This document shows positions 37,994 through 47,247 of a stretch of 64,000 nt of DNA, in pieces. This DNA is from Asaia lannensis NBRC 102526. Its GTDB lineage: Bacteria > Pseudomonadota > Alphaproteobacteria > Acetobacterales > Acetobacteraceae. Numbering within the stretch: position 1 is the stretch's first letter; each line of letters opens with the position of its first letter. A program made the position numbers and the translations under genes. The stretch spans positions 62,001-126,000 of the forward strand of contig NZ_JAMXQU010000007.1 of assembly GCF_024054035.1 (NCBI RefSeq), written 5' to 3'. The notes under the pieces were generated by a model. It had not been told where the DNA came from. It did not search any database and saw only the letters and a list, made by a program, of their open reading frames with translations.

Positions 37994-39309
37994 TGGAAAT
38001 TCCGAATTACTCGCCACGCGAGATCGTCTCCGAACTCGACCGTTTCATCATCGGGCAGAATGAGGCCAAACGCGCCGTGGCCATTGCCATGCGTAACCGA
38101 TGGCGTCGTGCCCAGCTGCCCGAAGGGCTGCGCGAAGAGGTCGTGCCCAAGAATATCCTGATGATCGGCCCGACCGGCTGCGGCAAGACCGAAATCGCGC
38201 GCCGTCTTGCCCGTCTGGCCCAGTCGCCCTTCCTGAAGGTCGAGGCCACCAAGTTTACCGAAGTCGGCTATGTCGGACGCGATGTGGAATCCATCGTTCG
38301 CGATCTCGTCGAGGTCTCGCTCACCATGCTGCGTGAGTCGCGGCGCAAGGACGTGAATGCCAAGGCCGAATTGGCGGCAGAAGCGCGTCTTGTCGATGCG
38401 CTGACCGGTGAGGCAGCCTCGGCCGACACCAAGACCAAGTTCCGCCAGATGCTGCGCAAGGGCGATCTTGAGGACAAGGAAATCGAGATTCAGGTCGGCC
38501 GTGAGAGCGGCCCAGGCGAAATGCCGGACATGGCCAACGGCACTGTCATGAATGCGGCTGCATTCGGCGATCTGATGAAGAATCTGATGAACCGCTCGCC
38601 GCAGAAGCGTCGCCTCACCATCGCTGCAGCCCGTCAGCTTCTGATACGTGAAGAAGCCGATCGTCTGGTCGATAACGATGCCCTGACACAGGACGCGATA
38701 CGTCATACGCAGGACCACGGCATCGTGTTCCTCGACGAGATCGACAAGGTCTGTGCCCGTTCCGGTGAAGGCGGCGGGCGTAGTGGCGATATCTCCCGCG
38801 AGGGCGTGCAGCGCGATCTGCTGCCGCTTATCGAGGGAACGACCGTGACCACCAAATACGGCCCGGTCAAAACCGATCATATCCTGTTCATCGCATCGGG
38901 CGCTTTCCATCTGGCCAAGCCCTCCGATCTGCTTCCCGAGCTGCAGGGGCGTCTGCCGATCCGTGTAGAACTGGCGGGGCTGACGCGTGACGATCTCAAA
39001 CGCATATTGCTCGAGCCGGAACATTCGCTGCTCAAGCAATATGTGTCGCTTCTGGGGACAGAGAACGTCACGCTCGTTTTCGAAGATGGCGCGGTGGATG
39101 CGCTGGCCGAACTGGCTGCCGACATCAACGAGCGCGTCGAGAATATCGGGGCGCGTCGTCTTGCGACGGTTATGGAACGTCTGCTTGAGGATATCTCTTT
39201 CAGGGCCTCCGACCGCAGTGGTGAAACGATAACGGTCTCGGCGCGCGATGTGCAGGAGCGCGTCGCGCCTCTGGCGAACAAGGGCGATCTCAGCAGGTTC
39301 ATCCTGTGA
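37993..39309 (+). CDS. hslU: ATPase subunit HslU
   Basis: AAA+ unfoldase that feeds substrates to HslV. The 438-residue protein starts [20 protein letters not shown], with Walker A GPTGCGKT (59-66), Walker [10 protein letters not shown] and the intermediate I-domain (about 110-240). The second region of homology has [10 protein letters not shown], and the C-terminus ends SRFIL, which docks into HslV. GTG 37990 is a possible alternative start one codon earlier. It overlaps sufE by four bases. Confidence 0.97.
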   Translation: MEIPNYSPREIVSELDRFIIGQNEAKRAVAIAMRNRWRRAQLPEGLREEVVPKNILMIGPTGCGKTEIARRLARLAQSPFLKVEATKFTEVGYVGRDVESIVRDLVEVSLTMLRESRRKDVNAKAELAAEARLVDALTGEAASADTKTKFRQMLRKGDLEDKEIEIQVGRESGPGEMPDMANGTVMNAAAFGDLMKNLMNRSPQKRRLTIAAARQLLIREEADRLVDNDALTQDAIRHTQDHGIVFLDEIDKVCARSGEGGGRSGDISREGVQRDLLPLIEGTTVTTKYGPVKTDHILFIASGAFHLAKPSDLLPELQGRLPIRVELAGLTRDDLKRILLEPEHSLLKQYVSLLGTENVTLVFEDGAVDALAELAADINERVENIGARRLATVMERLLEDISFRASDRSGETITVSARDVQERVAPLANKGDLSRFIL

Positions 39310-39767
39310 GCGGCGCCCAAAATAACGCCGAGGTTGGCGAAGTCTTCGTTCGGCCTGTCGACGGCACGGCAGCCGAGGCGATTGCGGCGATTGCCGAAGA
39401 ACTCGCGATGTTCGATGACTGGATGGATCGTTACGAGTACATCATCGAGATGGGTCGCAGTCTCCCGTCCTTTCCTGCCGCGTGGCAGAACGATGCCCAT
39501 CGCGTGCCGGGATGTCAGAGTCAGGTCTGGCTGGAAGCCAGCGAGGACGGGGACAAACTGCTCTTTGCCGGTGCGTCGGACGCGGCCATCGTCAGTGGGT
39601 TGGTTGCCCTTCTGCTGCGTGTGTATTCGGGTCGAAGCAGGGCAGAGATCGAGGATACCGACCCGAAATTCCTGCATGAGCTTGGGCTGGTCAAGGCCTT
39701 GTCAACCAATCGCGGGAACGGTGTTGAAGCCATGGCCCAGGCTATACGGGCCCGTGCACGCGCCTGA
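39306..39767 (+). CDS. sufE: SufE-family sulfur acceptor protein
   Basis: Accepts sulfur from cysteine desulfurase SufS during Fe-S cluster assembly. Active-site Cys70 lies in [11 protein letters not shown]. Length 153. The GTG start overlaps the hslU stop, an unusual link between a protease operon and Fe-S assembly, which suggests co-expression under protein or oxidative stress. A strong hairpin follows. Confidence 0.92.
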   Translation: MSGAQNNAEVGEVFVRPVDGTAAEAIAAIAEELAMFDDWMDRYEYIIEMGRSLPSFPAAWQNDAHRVPGCQSQVWLEASEDGDKLLFAGASDAAIVSGLVALLLRVYSGRSRAEIEDTDPKFLHELGLVKALSTNRGNGVEAMAQAIRARARA

Positions 39768-39811
39768 CTGACCGGGCGATAGGGCAACCGGAAAGAGACT
39801 CGTATTGATGT

Positions 39812-39841
39812 GAAAATGGCCCGGTCGCCCGGGCCATTTTC
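39812..39841. terminator. Bidirectional terminator between sufE and the small secreted gene
   Basis: A 13-bp perfect stem, 39812-39824 with 39829-39841 and a 4-base loop, has A-tract and T-tract arms, so it can work on both strands. It lies between convergent genes. Confidence 0.85.
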
Positions 39842-39881
39842 GTATGTAAGCGCCTGAGGCCGAGCTTGGCCTGACAAACGA

Positions 39882-40139
39882 TCAGTTCTTGCCGGGTGCG
39901 CCTTCGGCGGGCGTGGCAGGAGCCGAAGTCTCGGGAGCAGAAACCTTGCTCTCATCCTTGGTGGCCATGCCGGGCTTGCACTTCATGAACTTGCCTTTGG
40001 CATCGCGACATTTTTCGGCCTTGGGCTTTTCACATTTGGTGAATTTGCCTGAGGTGGCATCGCGACAGGGCTTGGCATAGGCGGCGGGCGCTGCGGCGGT
40101 GCCGAGCAGCACGGTCAGGGCGAGAAATCCACGTAGCAT
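39882..40139 (-). CDS. Small secreted protein with two Cys-rich repeats
   Basis: An 85-residue protein with a signal peptide (cleavage near AAYA/KPCR). The mature N-terminus has two copies of a C-R-D-A-x(1,2)-G-K-F-x-K-C unit (KPCRDATSGKFTKCEKP and EKCRDAKGKFMKCKP), giving four cysteines, then a Pro/Ala/Glu-rich tail. It is similar in style to small periplasmic Lys/Cys repeat proteins such as PsiF, but I cannot place it firmly. The start at 40139 has AAGGAT upstream. Confidence 0.65.
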   Translation of the reverse strand: MLRGFLALTVLLGTAAAPAAYAKPCRDATSGKFTKCEKPKAEKCRDAKGKFMKCKPGMATKDESKVSAPETSAPATPAEGAPGKN

Positions 40140-40230
40140 TGGAATGATCCTTGGCTGAGGTTTCTGCAACAGTCTGACATTATCGAAGCCTGTGCAAGCT
40201 GTCCTTTGTCGGCACGCGGACAGGTCACAA

Positions 40231-40256
40231 AAAAACCCGCCGTGAGGCGGGTTTTT
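40231..40256 (-). terminator. Terminator after gcd
   Basis: An 11-bp perfect stem (40231-40241 with 40246-40256) around GTGA, with a T run on the minus strand. It lies 23 bases past the gcd stop and could also work on the other strand. Confidence 0.85.
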
Positions 40257-40278
40257 CCGTAGCGCGACTGATCGGAGA

Positions 40279-42696
40279 TCAGTTCGGCAGGGCGTAGGCA
40301 ACCAGATAGTCGCCCATCTTGGTCCCGAAGGATCCATGACCGCCTGCATAGGTCACGATGTACTGCTTGCCATTGGCAGAGTAGCTCATCGGGGTGGACT
40401 GGCCACCGGCAGGCAGACGATCCTGCCACAGTGTTTCACCCGTCGTGACATCGTAGGCGCGGATGTAGAAATCCAGCGTCGATGTCAGGAAGGCAACGTT
40501 GCCAGCCGTGGTCAGAGGACCACCGAGGCTCGGTACACCGATCTTGAGTGGCGGCAGCTGGATGGGGAGTGCGCTGCTGTAAAGGCTGTCGCGCAGCGTG
40601 CCGTTACGATGCTTCCACACCACCTTGTTGGTGCGCAGATCGATGCCGGCCATGTAGCCCCACGGCGGACGCTTGCAGGGGATGGGGAAACCGACCTTGG
40701 TCAGGATGGGGTTCAGGAACGGGCTGAGCATGATGGCGTAAGGCGCGCCATAGTTGTGCTGCAGACCGGTTTCGCCACCGGCACCCTTGGCGTCCTTTTC
40801 GGGCCAGAGCGGGTTACCCGGACCACGCGGCACGAGCTGCGAGACGAAGGGCAGGCCGATCGGGTTGGCGATAGCGATCTGGCGCTGCGGATCGACAGCC
40901 AGGCCGCCCCATTCGAAGACACCCAGATTGCCCGGGAAGATCAGAGAGCCACGCTCGGAGGGAGCCGTGAAGGTGCCCTTGTAGTCGAGCTGATGGAAAG
41001 CGATACGGCAGATCAGCTGATCGAAAACCGTGCCGCCCCACATATCCTTGCCCGTCAGGAGAGCCTTCGGGCGAAGGGTCAGGTCGGAGAAAGGCTGGGT
41101 GGGGGAGACGTGATCGCCCTTCGTCACTTCCTGCGGAACCGGCAGTTCCGGCGCCGGGACGATCAGTTTGCCATCGCGACGGTCGAGAACGAACAGATTG
41201 CCCGTCTTGGCCGGTGCATAGATGGCAGGAATGACCGTGCCGTCCTTCTGGGTGATGTCCACAAGGCTCATCTGCGACGGCAGATCCATGTCCCACAGAT
41301 CGTGGTGAACGGTCTGATAGCTCCAGGCCAGCTTGCCGGTATCGGCATGCAGGGCGAGAACTGCCGAAGCGTAACGTTCTGCATCCGGCGTGCGGTTGCC
41401 GCCCCACTGGTCAGGGGTCTGAACGCCGGTCGGGATGTAGATCAGGCCCAGATTCGCGTCATAGGACGAGGTGATCCAGGAGTTGGGGGAGTTGGCGACG
41501 TATTTGTGGCCATCGACCGGCATCTGGTTCGGGTCGGGGTTCGACGGATCGAAAACCCAGGCGAGCTTGCCAGTGTACAGATCGAAAGCACGCGTCACGC
41601 CCGACGGTTCCTTGACGGATCCGTTATCGGTCACAGCGCCCGAGACGATGACGAACTTGTCGGTCACGACCGGCGGGGAGGTGGGTTCGTAATCGCCAAC
41701 CTTCGTGAAGGGCATGCCCGGCGTACGCAGGTCGATCTCGCCGTTATTGCCGAAGCTTGTGCAGGCCTTGCCGGTTTCCGCGTCCACAGCGAACATGCGG
41801 CCGTCATTGACGGGCAGGAACAGGCGTGCGGAGCATTCGCTCGGTGCAGGCGTACCGTCAGAGGTGACAGCGTTGGCTTCCGACTTGTGATAGGTCACGC
41901 CACGGCATGTCAGATGCTGGAACCCCGGATTGACATAGAGATGGGGGTCGAACACCCATTTCGTCTTGCCGGTTGCGCCATCGACTGCAAACAGCTTCTG
42001 GTGAAGCGAGCAGAAATACAGCGTGCCATTGACGGCGAGCGGTGTGGCTTCGTTGGTGGCTTCACCCGGATCGTTCGGGCCCTTGAGGTCCCCCGTACGC
42101 ATCGTCCAGGCAACCTTCAGCTTGCTGACGTTGTCGGAATTGATCTGTGTCAGCGGCGAGAAGCGGTCGCCGTACTGGGTGCGGCCATAGGCATGCCAGT
42201 CCCCATCGGGAACCTGCGGTGCATCGCTGCCTGCTGCTGCAATCTTGTCCGTCGGCAGGTTGCCCTGCTCATCGCTCGGATCCTGCACGAACGCCACGAC
42301 CACCACGATGAGGGCAAGAAGCACGCTCGCGGCCAGAGGCAGGGTTGCTGTGCGGCTCGGGCTGATTTGGCGGCTGACGAAAGGCAGCAGAAGCCAGATG
42401 CCGAGAACGACAACGATGTCGCCGCGCGGGACCAGTGACCAGAAATCGATGCCGATTTCGCTGATCGCCCAGATGAGCGATCCGAGGATCACGATGGTAT
42501 AGAGCCAGAAAGCCGCCGGGCGGCCTTTCCAGGCAAGAAAGGCGGTGGCCAGAAGGGCGATACCGCAGACTGCATAATAAGGGGTGTCGCCATAGCTCAG
42601 GAGCCAGACACCGCCGATTGTCAGATATAAGCCACAAATGGCGAATATCACGGCGGTGAGGGCAGCCCAGAACCGCGGCCGGGGAACCGTGTTCAT
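40279..42696 (-). CDS. gcd: Membrane-bound PQQ-dependent glucose dehydrogenase
   Basis: Oxidises glucose to gluconolactone at the periplasmic face and passes electrons to ubiquinone, the reaction behind gluconic acid production by acetic acid bacteria. The 805-residue protein has five N-terminal membrane helices (first about 140 residues) and an eight-bladed PQQ-binding propeller. The catalytic aspartate is in VHHDLWDMDLPSQ, and PQQ-contact segments include WHAYGRTQYGDRFSPL and the GTLYFCSLHQKLFAVD blade. Length is close to E. coli Gcd (796). It is monocistronic, with a 287-base upstream region shared with rpmI. Confidence 0.97.
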   Translation of the reverse strand: MNTVPRPRFWAALTAVIFAICGLYLTIGGVWLLSYGDTPYYAVCGIALLATAFLAWKGRPAAFWLYTIVILGSLIWAISEIGIDFWSLVPRGDIVVVLGIWLLLPFVSRQISPSRTATLPLAASVLLALIVVVVAFVQDPSDEQGNLPTDKIAAAGSDAPQVPDGDWHAYGRTQYGDRFSPLTQINSDNVSKLKVAWTMRTGDLKGPNDPGEATNEATPLAVNGTLYFCSLHQKLFAVDGATGKTKWVFDPHLYVNPGFQHLTCRGVTYHKSEANAVTSDGTPAPSECSARLFLPVNDGRMFAVDAETGKACTSFGNNGEIDLRTPGMPFTKVGDYEPTSPPVVTDKFVIVSGAVTDNGSVKEPSGVTRAFDLYTGKLAWVFDPSNPDPNQMPVDGHKYVANSPNSWITSSYDANLGLIYIPTGVQTPDQWGGNRTPDAERYASAVLALHADTGKLAWSYQTVHHDLWDMDLPSQMSLVDITQKDGTVIPAIYAPAKTGNLFVLDRRDGKLIVPAPELPVPQEVTKGDHVSPTQPFSDLTLRPKALLTGKDMWGGTVFDQLICRIAFHQLDYKGTFTAPSERGSLIFPGNLGVFEWGGLAVDPQRQIAIANPIGLPFVSQLVPRGPGNPLWPEKDAKGAGGETGLQHNYGAPYAIMLSPFLNPILTKVGFPIPCKRPPWGYMAGIDLRTNKVVWKHRNGTLRDSLYSSALPIQLPPLKIGVPSLGGPLTTAGNVAFLTSTLDFYIRAYDVTTGETLWQDRLPAGGQSTPMSYSANGKQYIVTYAGGHGSFGTKMGDYLVAYALPN

Positions 42697-42983
42697 GCGT
42701 CGTCCTATGAGTGGTTTCGTGGTCGGAAACGTTGTGAAAAGAGACCGCGTGGAAAAAGGCCCAAATGTTGATCTACGTCAAGAACGTCCCACATTATGGT
42801 TAACGTCTCATCTAACCCAAAGTAAATGTTTATGCGCGTTAAAACGGGTTGTATCGGACAGGGATATCCGGTAGGTGCCCCCTTTCGAACGCGCGTCCAG
42901 GCGATGGCAGGGCATGCCTGGCCGCTTGGTGATGTCTGCGAGCAATCGCGGAAGGTCGCCTTATATGTCGAGAGGAGAATGAA
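42697..42983. other. Shared 5' region of divergent gcd and rpmI
   Basis: 287 bases between the gcd start and the rpmI start. Both promoters must lie here. It is more AT-rich around 42,770-42,850. No infC is present before rpmI, unlike the common infC-rpmI-rplT order, so any L20 autoregulatory leader would have to lie in this stretch; I cannot fold it reliably by eye. Confidence 0.5.
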
Positions 42984-43187
42984 ATGCCCAAGATGAAGAC
43001 CAAGTCGTCGGTCAAGAAGCGGTTCAAGATCACCGCAACCGGCAAGGTGATGTGCGGTCCCGGCAACAAGCGCCATGGCCTCATCAACCGTCCGCAGAAA
43101 ATGAAGCGCACCAATCGCGGCCCGCAGACCATGACGGAAATGGATGCGAAGACCGTGAAGCAGTGGGCCCCCTACGGACTGGCTTGA
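42984..43187 (+). CDS. rpmI: 50S ribosomal protein L35
   Basis: A 67-residue basic ribosomal protein starting [16 protein letters not shown] after the initiator methionine, the standard L35 opening. GAGAGGAG lies just upstream. It is followed 12 bases later by rplT. Confidence 0.97.
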   Translation: MPKMKTKSSVKKRFKITATGKVMCGPGNKRHGLINRPQKMKRTNRGPQTMTEMDAKTVKQWAPYGLA

Positions 43188-43199
43188 GGAGCAATATAA

Positions 43200-43586
43200 A
43201 TGGCACGTGTTAAGCGCGGCGTAACGACGCACGCCCGTCACAAGAAGGTTCTGGATCTCGCCAAGGGTTACCGCGGCCGGTCTTCTACCAACTATCGTAT
43301 TGCTCTTGAGCGCGTCGAGAAGGCACTTCGCTATGCCTATCGTGACCGTCGCAACAAGAAGCGCGATTTCCGCGCTCTGTGGATCCAGCGTATCAACGCT
43401 GCCGTTCGCGAGCAGGGCCTGACCTACAGCAAGTTCATCAATGGTCTTGCCAAGGCTGGTATCGAAATCGACCGTAAGGTACTGGCCGCCATCGCATTCG
43501 ATGACGCAGCAACCTTCGCCGAAATCGTGAAGCTGGCGCAGATGGCTCTCGAGCAGCCTGCCCAAGAGCAGACGGCTCAGGCCTGA
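43200..43586 (+). CDS. rplT: 50S ribosomal protein L20
   Basis: A 128-residue 23S rRNA-binding protein needed early in large-subunit assembly. It begins [20 protein letters not shown] and contains the typical [22 protein letters not shown] lies eight bases upstream. The C-terminal AQEQTAQA extension is slightly longer than in E. coli. A strong terminator follows before pheS. Confidence 0.97.
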   Translation: MARVKRGVTTHARHKKVLDLAKGYRGRSSTNYRIALERVEKALRYAYRDRRNKKRDFRALWIQRINAAVREQGLTYSKFINGLAKAGIEIDRKVLAAIAFDDAATFAEIVKLAQMALEQPAQEQTAQA

Positions 43587-43625
43587 TCTGCCGCTTTTCG
43601 GTTTGGCCGATTTGCAGATTTGATA

Positions 43626-43668
43626 GAAAACGGGTCGTCCTGTATCAGGACGGCCCGTTTTCTTTTTT
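43626..43668 (+). terminator. Strong terminator (possible attenuator) before pheS
   Basis: A 17-bp stem with one G-T pair (43626-43642 with 43646-43662), a 3-base loop and a run of T to 43668. It ends the rpmI-rplT transcript; its place 32 bases upstream of the pheS start also allows control of pheST by read-through. Confidence 0.9.
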
Positions 43669-43700
43669 GACGATACCAGTTGACCGGATGGAACAGGCGA

Positions 43701-44774
43701 ATGATGGGCGATGATCTGGAAGCGCTGAGAAGCGAAACTCTCGAAGCCTTGGCGCAGGCGCAGGATCACGCCGGCTGGGATGCTATTCGTGTCGGTGTGC
43801 TCGGTAAATCGGGCCGTCTGACCCGCCTGCTCAAGGAGCTGGGCAAGATGAGCCCCGAGGAGCGCAAGGAACGCGGACAGGCACTGAACCGCCTGCGCGA
43901 TGCGCTCAATACTGCAGTCGAGCAGCGCGGACAGGAAATTGCGGAGGCGGCACTTGAGGCCCGCCTGAAGTCGGAGCAGGTCGATGTAACCATGCCCGCG
44001 ATTGCGACTCCTCCGGGCCAGTTGCACCCGATCGGCCGGACCATCGAGGAAATGACCGCGATTTTCGGCGCTATGGGATTCTCCGTGGCCGAGGGACCGG
44101 ATATCGAATCCCAGTGGCATAATTTTTCGGCACTCAACACGCCTGAACACCATCCCGCCCGTACCGAGCACGATACGTTCTATCTGCCTGCCACGCATGA
44201 GGACTCGCCGCCGCGCGTATTGCGTACCCAGACCTCCGGTGTCCAGATTCGCACCATGCTGACCCAGGCGCCGCCGATCCGTGTCATAGCGCCGGGACGC
44301 ACATATCGCGCCGATCACGATGCCACTCACTCACCGATGTTTCATCAATGTGAAGGACTTGTCATCGACAAGAATATTACGCTGGGTCATCTCAAGGGCT
44401 GTCTGATCGAATTTCTCCGAGTCTTCTTCGATAAGCCGGACCTTCCCGTGCGTTTTCGTGCTTCCTATTTCCCTTTCACCGAGCCCTCCATGGAGGTCGA
44501 TATCGGCTGGTCGCGCCAGACCGGCGAGATTGGCGGGGGAACGGACTGGCTTGAAGTGCTCGGCTCGGGCATGGTCCACCCACGCGTGCTCGCCAATTGC
44601 GGGCTCGACCCGGCCGTCTGGCAGGGCTTCGCCTTCGGTATGGGCATCGAGCGCCTCACCATGCTCAAGAACGGTATCCCCGATCTGCGCTCTTTCTATG
44701 AGAGCGATCTGAGATGGCTGCGCCATTACGGCTTCTCTGCCCTGTCTTCCGTCAGCCTCGCAGAAGGAGTCTGA
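43701..44774 (+). CDS. pheS: Phenylalanine--tRNA ligase alpha subunit
   Basis: Catalytic class II subunit of the heterotetrameric PheRS. The 357-residue protein has an N-terminal coiled coil (1-90), motif 1 around HPIGRTIEEM, motif 2 FRASYFPFTEPSMEVD and motif 3 GFAFGMGIERLTML. ATG 43701 or 43704 is the start. pheT follows after four bases, with its ribosome-binding site lying at the pheS stop. Confidence 0.96.
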   Translation: MMGDDLEALRSETLEALAQAQDHAGWDAIRVGVLGKSGRLTRLLKELGKMSPEERKERGQALNRLRDALNTAVEQRGQEIAEAALEARLKSEQVDVTMPAIATPPGQLHPIGRTIEEMTAIFGAMGFSVAEGPDIESQWHNFSALNTPEHHPARTEHDTFYLPATHEDSPPRVLRTQTSGVQIRTMLTQAPPIRVIAPGRTYRADHDATHSPMFHQCEGLVIDKNITLGHLKGCLIEFLRVFFDKPDLPVRFRASYFPFTEPSMEVDIGWSRQTGEIGGGTDWLEVLGSGMVHPRVLANCGLDPAVWQGFAFGMGIERLTMLKNGIPDLRSFYESDLRWLRHYGFSALSSVSLAEGV

Positions 44775-44778
44775 AATT

Positions 44779-47241
44779 ATGAAATTCACCCTGTCCTGGC
44801 TGCGCGAACATCTCGATTTCACAGCCTCTCTCGATGAGATCGTAGGCAAACTCAATGCGATCGGGCTCGAAGTCGAAAGCGTCGAGAATCCCGCTGACAG
44901 TCTGTGTGGTTTTCGCGTGGCCAAAATTCTGGAAGCGCATCGTCACCCCGATGCCGACCGGCTTCAGGTCTGCACGGTGGCAGCCGGCGGCGGCTATGAA
45001 AAGGTCCAGGTTGTCTGCGGCGCGCCCAATGCACGTACAGGGCTGCATGTGATCTTCGCGCCGCCGGGCACATATATTCCTGGCAGCGACATCACCATCA
45101 AGGCTGGCAAGATACGCGGTCAGGAAAGTGGCGGCATGCTCTGCTCGCTGCGCGAACTGGGCCTCGGTGCGGAAAGCGACGGCATTGCCGAACTGCCGGA
45201 GACGGTGGTTCTGGGTCAGTCCTATGCCGATTACGCTCATCTCGACGATCCTGTGATCGATATTTCGATCACGCCCAATCGTGGCGATGCGCTCAGCGTG
45301 CGCGGTATCGCACGCGACCTGGCTGCTGCCGGTCTCGGTCATCTCAAGCCGTGGCTCGTCGAGACGGTCGAGGGCAGGTTTGCCTCGCCGATCACCTGGG
45401 ACATCCAGTACGACTCGGCCTGTCCGTTCATTGCCGGTCGCTTCGTGCGCGGTGTGAAAAACGGTCCGAGCCCCGACTGGCTGCGTCAGCGTCTGGAGTC
45501 GATCGGCCTCAAGCCGATCAGCGCGCTGGTCGATATCACCAATTTCCTGACCTTCGATCTCGGGCGTCCCCTTCATGTGTTCGACGCGGACAGGATTGGA
45601 GGCACGACCCTCTCGCTCACCCGTGCGGCACGCGAAACCTTCCGCGCGCTCGACGGGCGCGATCTGGTTCTGGGTACAGACGACCTGGTGATTGCCGATA
45701 GTGCCGGTGTGCAGTCTCTTGCCGGTCTGATCGGGGGCGAGGCGACAGGTGTCTCCGATGAGACGACCGACGTGTTTATCGAGGCCGCTCTGTTCGACCC
45801 TGTGCGTATTGCCCTGACGGGACGTCGACTCGGTATTCATACCGATGCGCGTCAGCGTTTCGAGCGCGGGATCGACCCGGCTCTGGTGCTTTCGGGACTT
45901 GAGGCTGCAACACAGCTCATTCTCTCGATTTGCGGTGGCGAGGCGAGCGAGACGACAAGCGCCGGCACCATTCCGCCCTGGCAGCGTGAAGCCTGGCTGC
46001 GTTTCGAACGTCTGGAAACGCTCGGTGGGGCCAGTATCGCACCGCAGGAAGCGACACGTATTCTCGAGCATCTCGGTTTCGAGGTGCGCGAGCAGGAAGA
46101 GGGGCGTGCCTGTTTTGCCGTTCCATCATGGCGTAATGACGTGGCAACGGGTGTCATGCTCGATCAGGCCCCTCATCTCGATCCGCAACAGGCAGAAACA
46201 GCTGCGGCTTCGGTGCAGGCGATCGAGGCTGAAAACGACCTGATCGAGGAAGTGCTGCGTATCCACGGGCTCGACTCCATTCCGGCGCAGCCTTTGCCCA
46301 TGTCCACGGCAATCGCGGCACCGGCGGTAACTCCGGCGCAGAAGCGCCTTGGTGAGCTGCGTCGTCTGTGCGCGCTGCGTGGACTGATCGAGACGGTCGG
46401 TTTTTCTTTCGTATCTCATGAAGATGCACTGCTCTTCGGCGGCGCACCGGAAGGGCTGCGCCTGCTCAATCCGATCGCGTCCGATCTCAACCAGATGCGT
46501 CCGACCCCGCTCATCAACCTGGTGCGTGCCTGGCAACGCAATGCCGCGCGCGGCCTCAGTGATGCAGCGCTTTTCGAGCTCGGTCCGTCGTTTCATGCCG
46601 ATGGGCAGAAGCTCGTTCTGGCCGGGCTCAGAGGGGGCGAAACGCCGCGTCTGCCCGGCGCACGGGCGCACGGTATGACGCTATGGGACGCGAAAGCCGA
46701 TCTGATGGCTGCCCTCGACGCGCTGAAGCTACCGGCCGAGGCGCTGAGCGTTACAGCGGATGCGCCCGGCTATTATCATCCCGGCCGCTCCGGCACGGTA
46801 CGCCAGGGGCCGAAAACGGTTCTCGGTTATTTTGGCGAGATCCATCCGCGCGTGACGCGTGCCATGGGTATCGACTCCACGCTCGTGGCGTTCGAAATCA
46901 CGCTGGATGCAGTGCCGCTTCCCAAGGTCAGGCGTCGTCAGCCGCCCGTGCTTTCGGCGTTTCAGCCGGTCAGTCGCGACTTCGCCTTCATCGTCGCACC
47001 CGGGGTCGAGGCACAGGCTGTGCTCAGGGCAGCACGTGGAGCGGAACGCAGCCTGATCAGCGATGTTCGTCTGTTCGACGTCTATGAGGGCGGTTCGCTC
47101 GAGCCCGGGCAGCGTTCTCTTGGAATCGAGGTGACGCTTCAGCCGGTCAAGGCAAGCCTGACCGATGACGAGATCGATGCCGTATCGGAAAAAATCATCG
47201 CCGCAGTTGCCAAGGCAACCGGCGCGACGCTGAGGCGCTGA
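44779..47241 (+). CDS. pheT: Phenylalanine--tRNA ligase beta subunit
   Basis: Structural and editing subunit of PheRS, 820 residues. Order seen: N-terminal tRNA-binding (EMAP-like) domain about 39-150, B5 and B3/B4 regions (ITPNRGDALSVRGIARDL; LVDITNFLTFDLGRPLHVFD), the catalytic-like core, and the C-terminal anticodon-binding FDX-ACB domain (about 725-820, PPVLSAFQPVSRDFAFIV). AGAAGGAG precedes the start. lpxB follows after six bases. Confidence 0.96.
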   Translation: MKFTLSWLREHLDFTASLDEIVGKLNAIGLEVESVENPADSLCGFRVAKILEAHRHPDADRLQVCTVAAGGGYEKVQVVCGAPNARTGLHVIFAPPGTYIPGSDITIKAGKIRGQESGGMLCSLRELGLGAESDGIAELPETVVLGQSYADYAHLDDPVIDISITPNRGDALSVRGIARDLAAAGLGHLKPWLVETVEGRFASPITWDIQYDSACPFIAGRFVRGVKNGPSPDWLRQRLESIGLKPISALVDITNFLTFDLGRPLHVFDADRIGGTTLSLTRAARETFRALDGRDLVLGTDDLVIADSAGVQSLAGLIGGEATGVSDETTDVFIEAALFDPVRIALTGRRLGIHTDARQRFERGIDPALVLSGLEAATQLILSICGGEASETTSAGTIPPWQREAWLRFERLETLGGASIAPQEATRILEHLGFEVREQEEGRACFAVPSWRNDVATGVMLDQAPHLDPQQAETAAASVQAIEAENDLIEEVLRIHGLDSIPAQPLPMSTAIAAPAVTPAQKRLGELRRLCALRGLIETVGFSFVSHEDALLFGGAPEGLRLLNPIASDLNQMRPTPLINLVRAWQRNAARGLSDAALFELGPSFHADGQKLVLAGLRGGETPRLPGARAHGMTLWDAKADLMAALDALKLPAEALSVTADAPGYYHPGRSGTVRQGPKTVLGYFGEIHPRVTRAMGIDSTLVAFEITLDAVPLPKVRRRQPPVLSAFQPVSRDFAFIVAPGVEAQAVLRAARGAERSLISDVRLFDVYEGGSLEPGQRSLGIEVTLQPVKASLTDDEIDAVSEKIIAAVAKATGATLRR

Positions 47242-47247
47242 GACACC

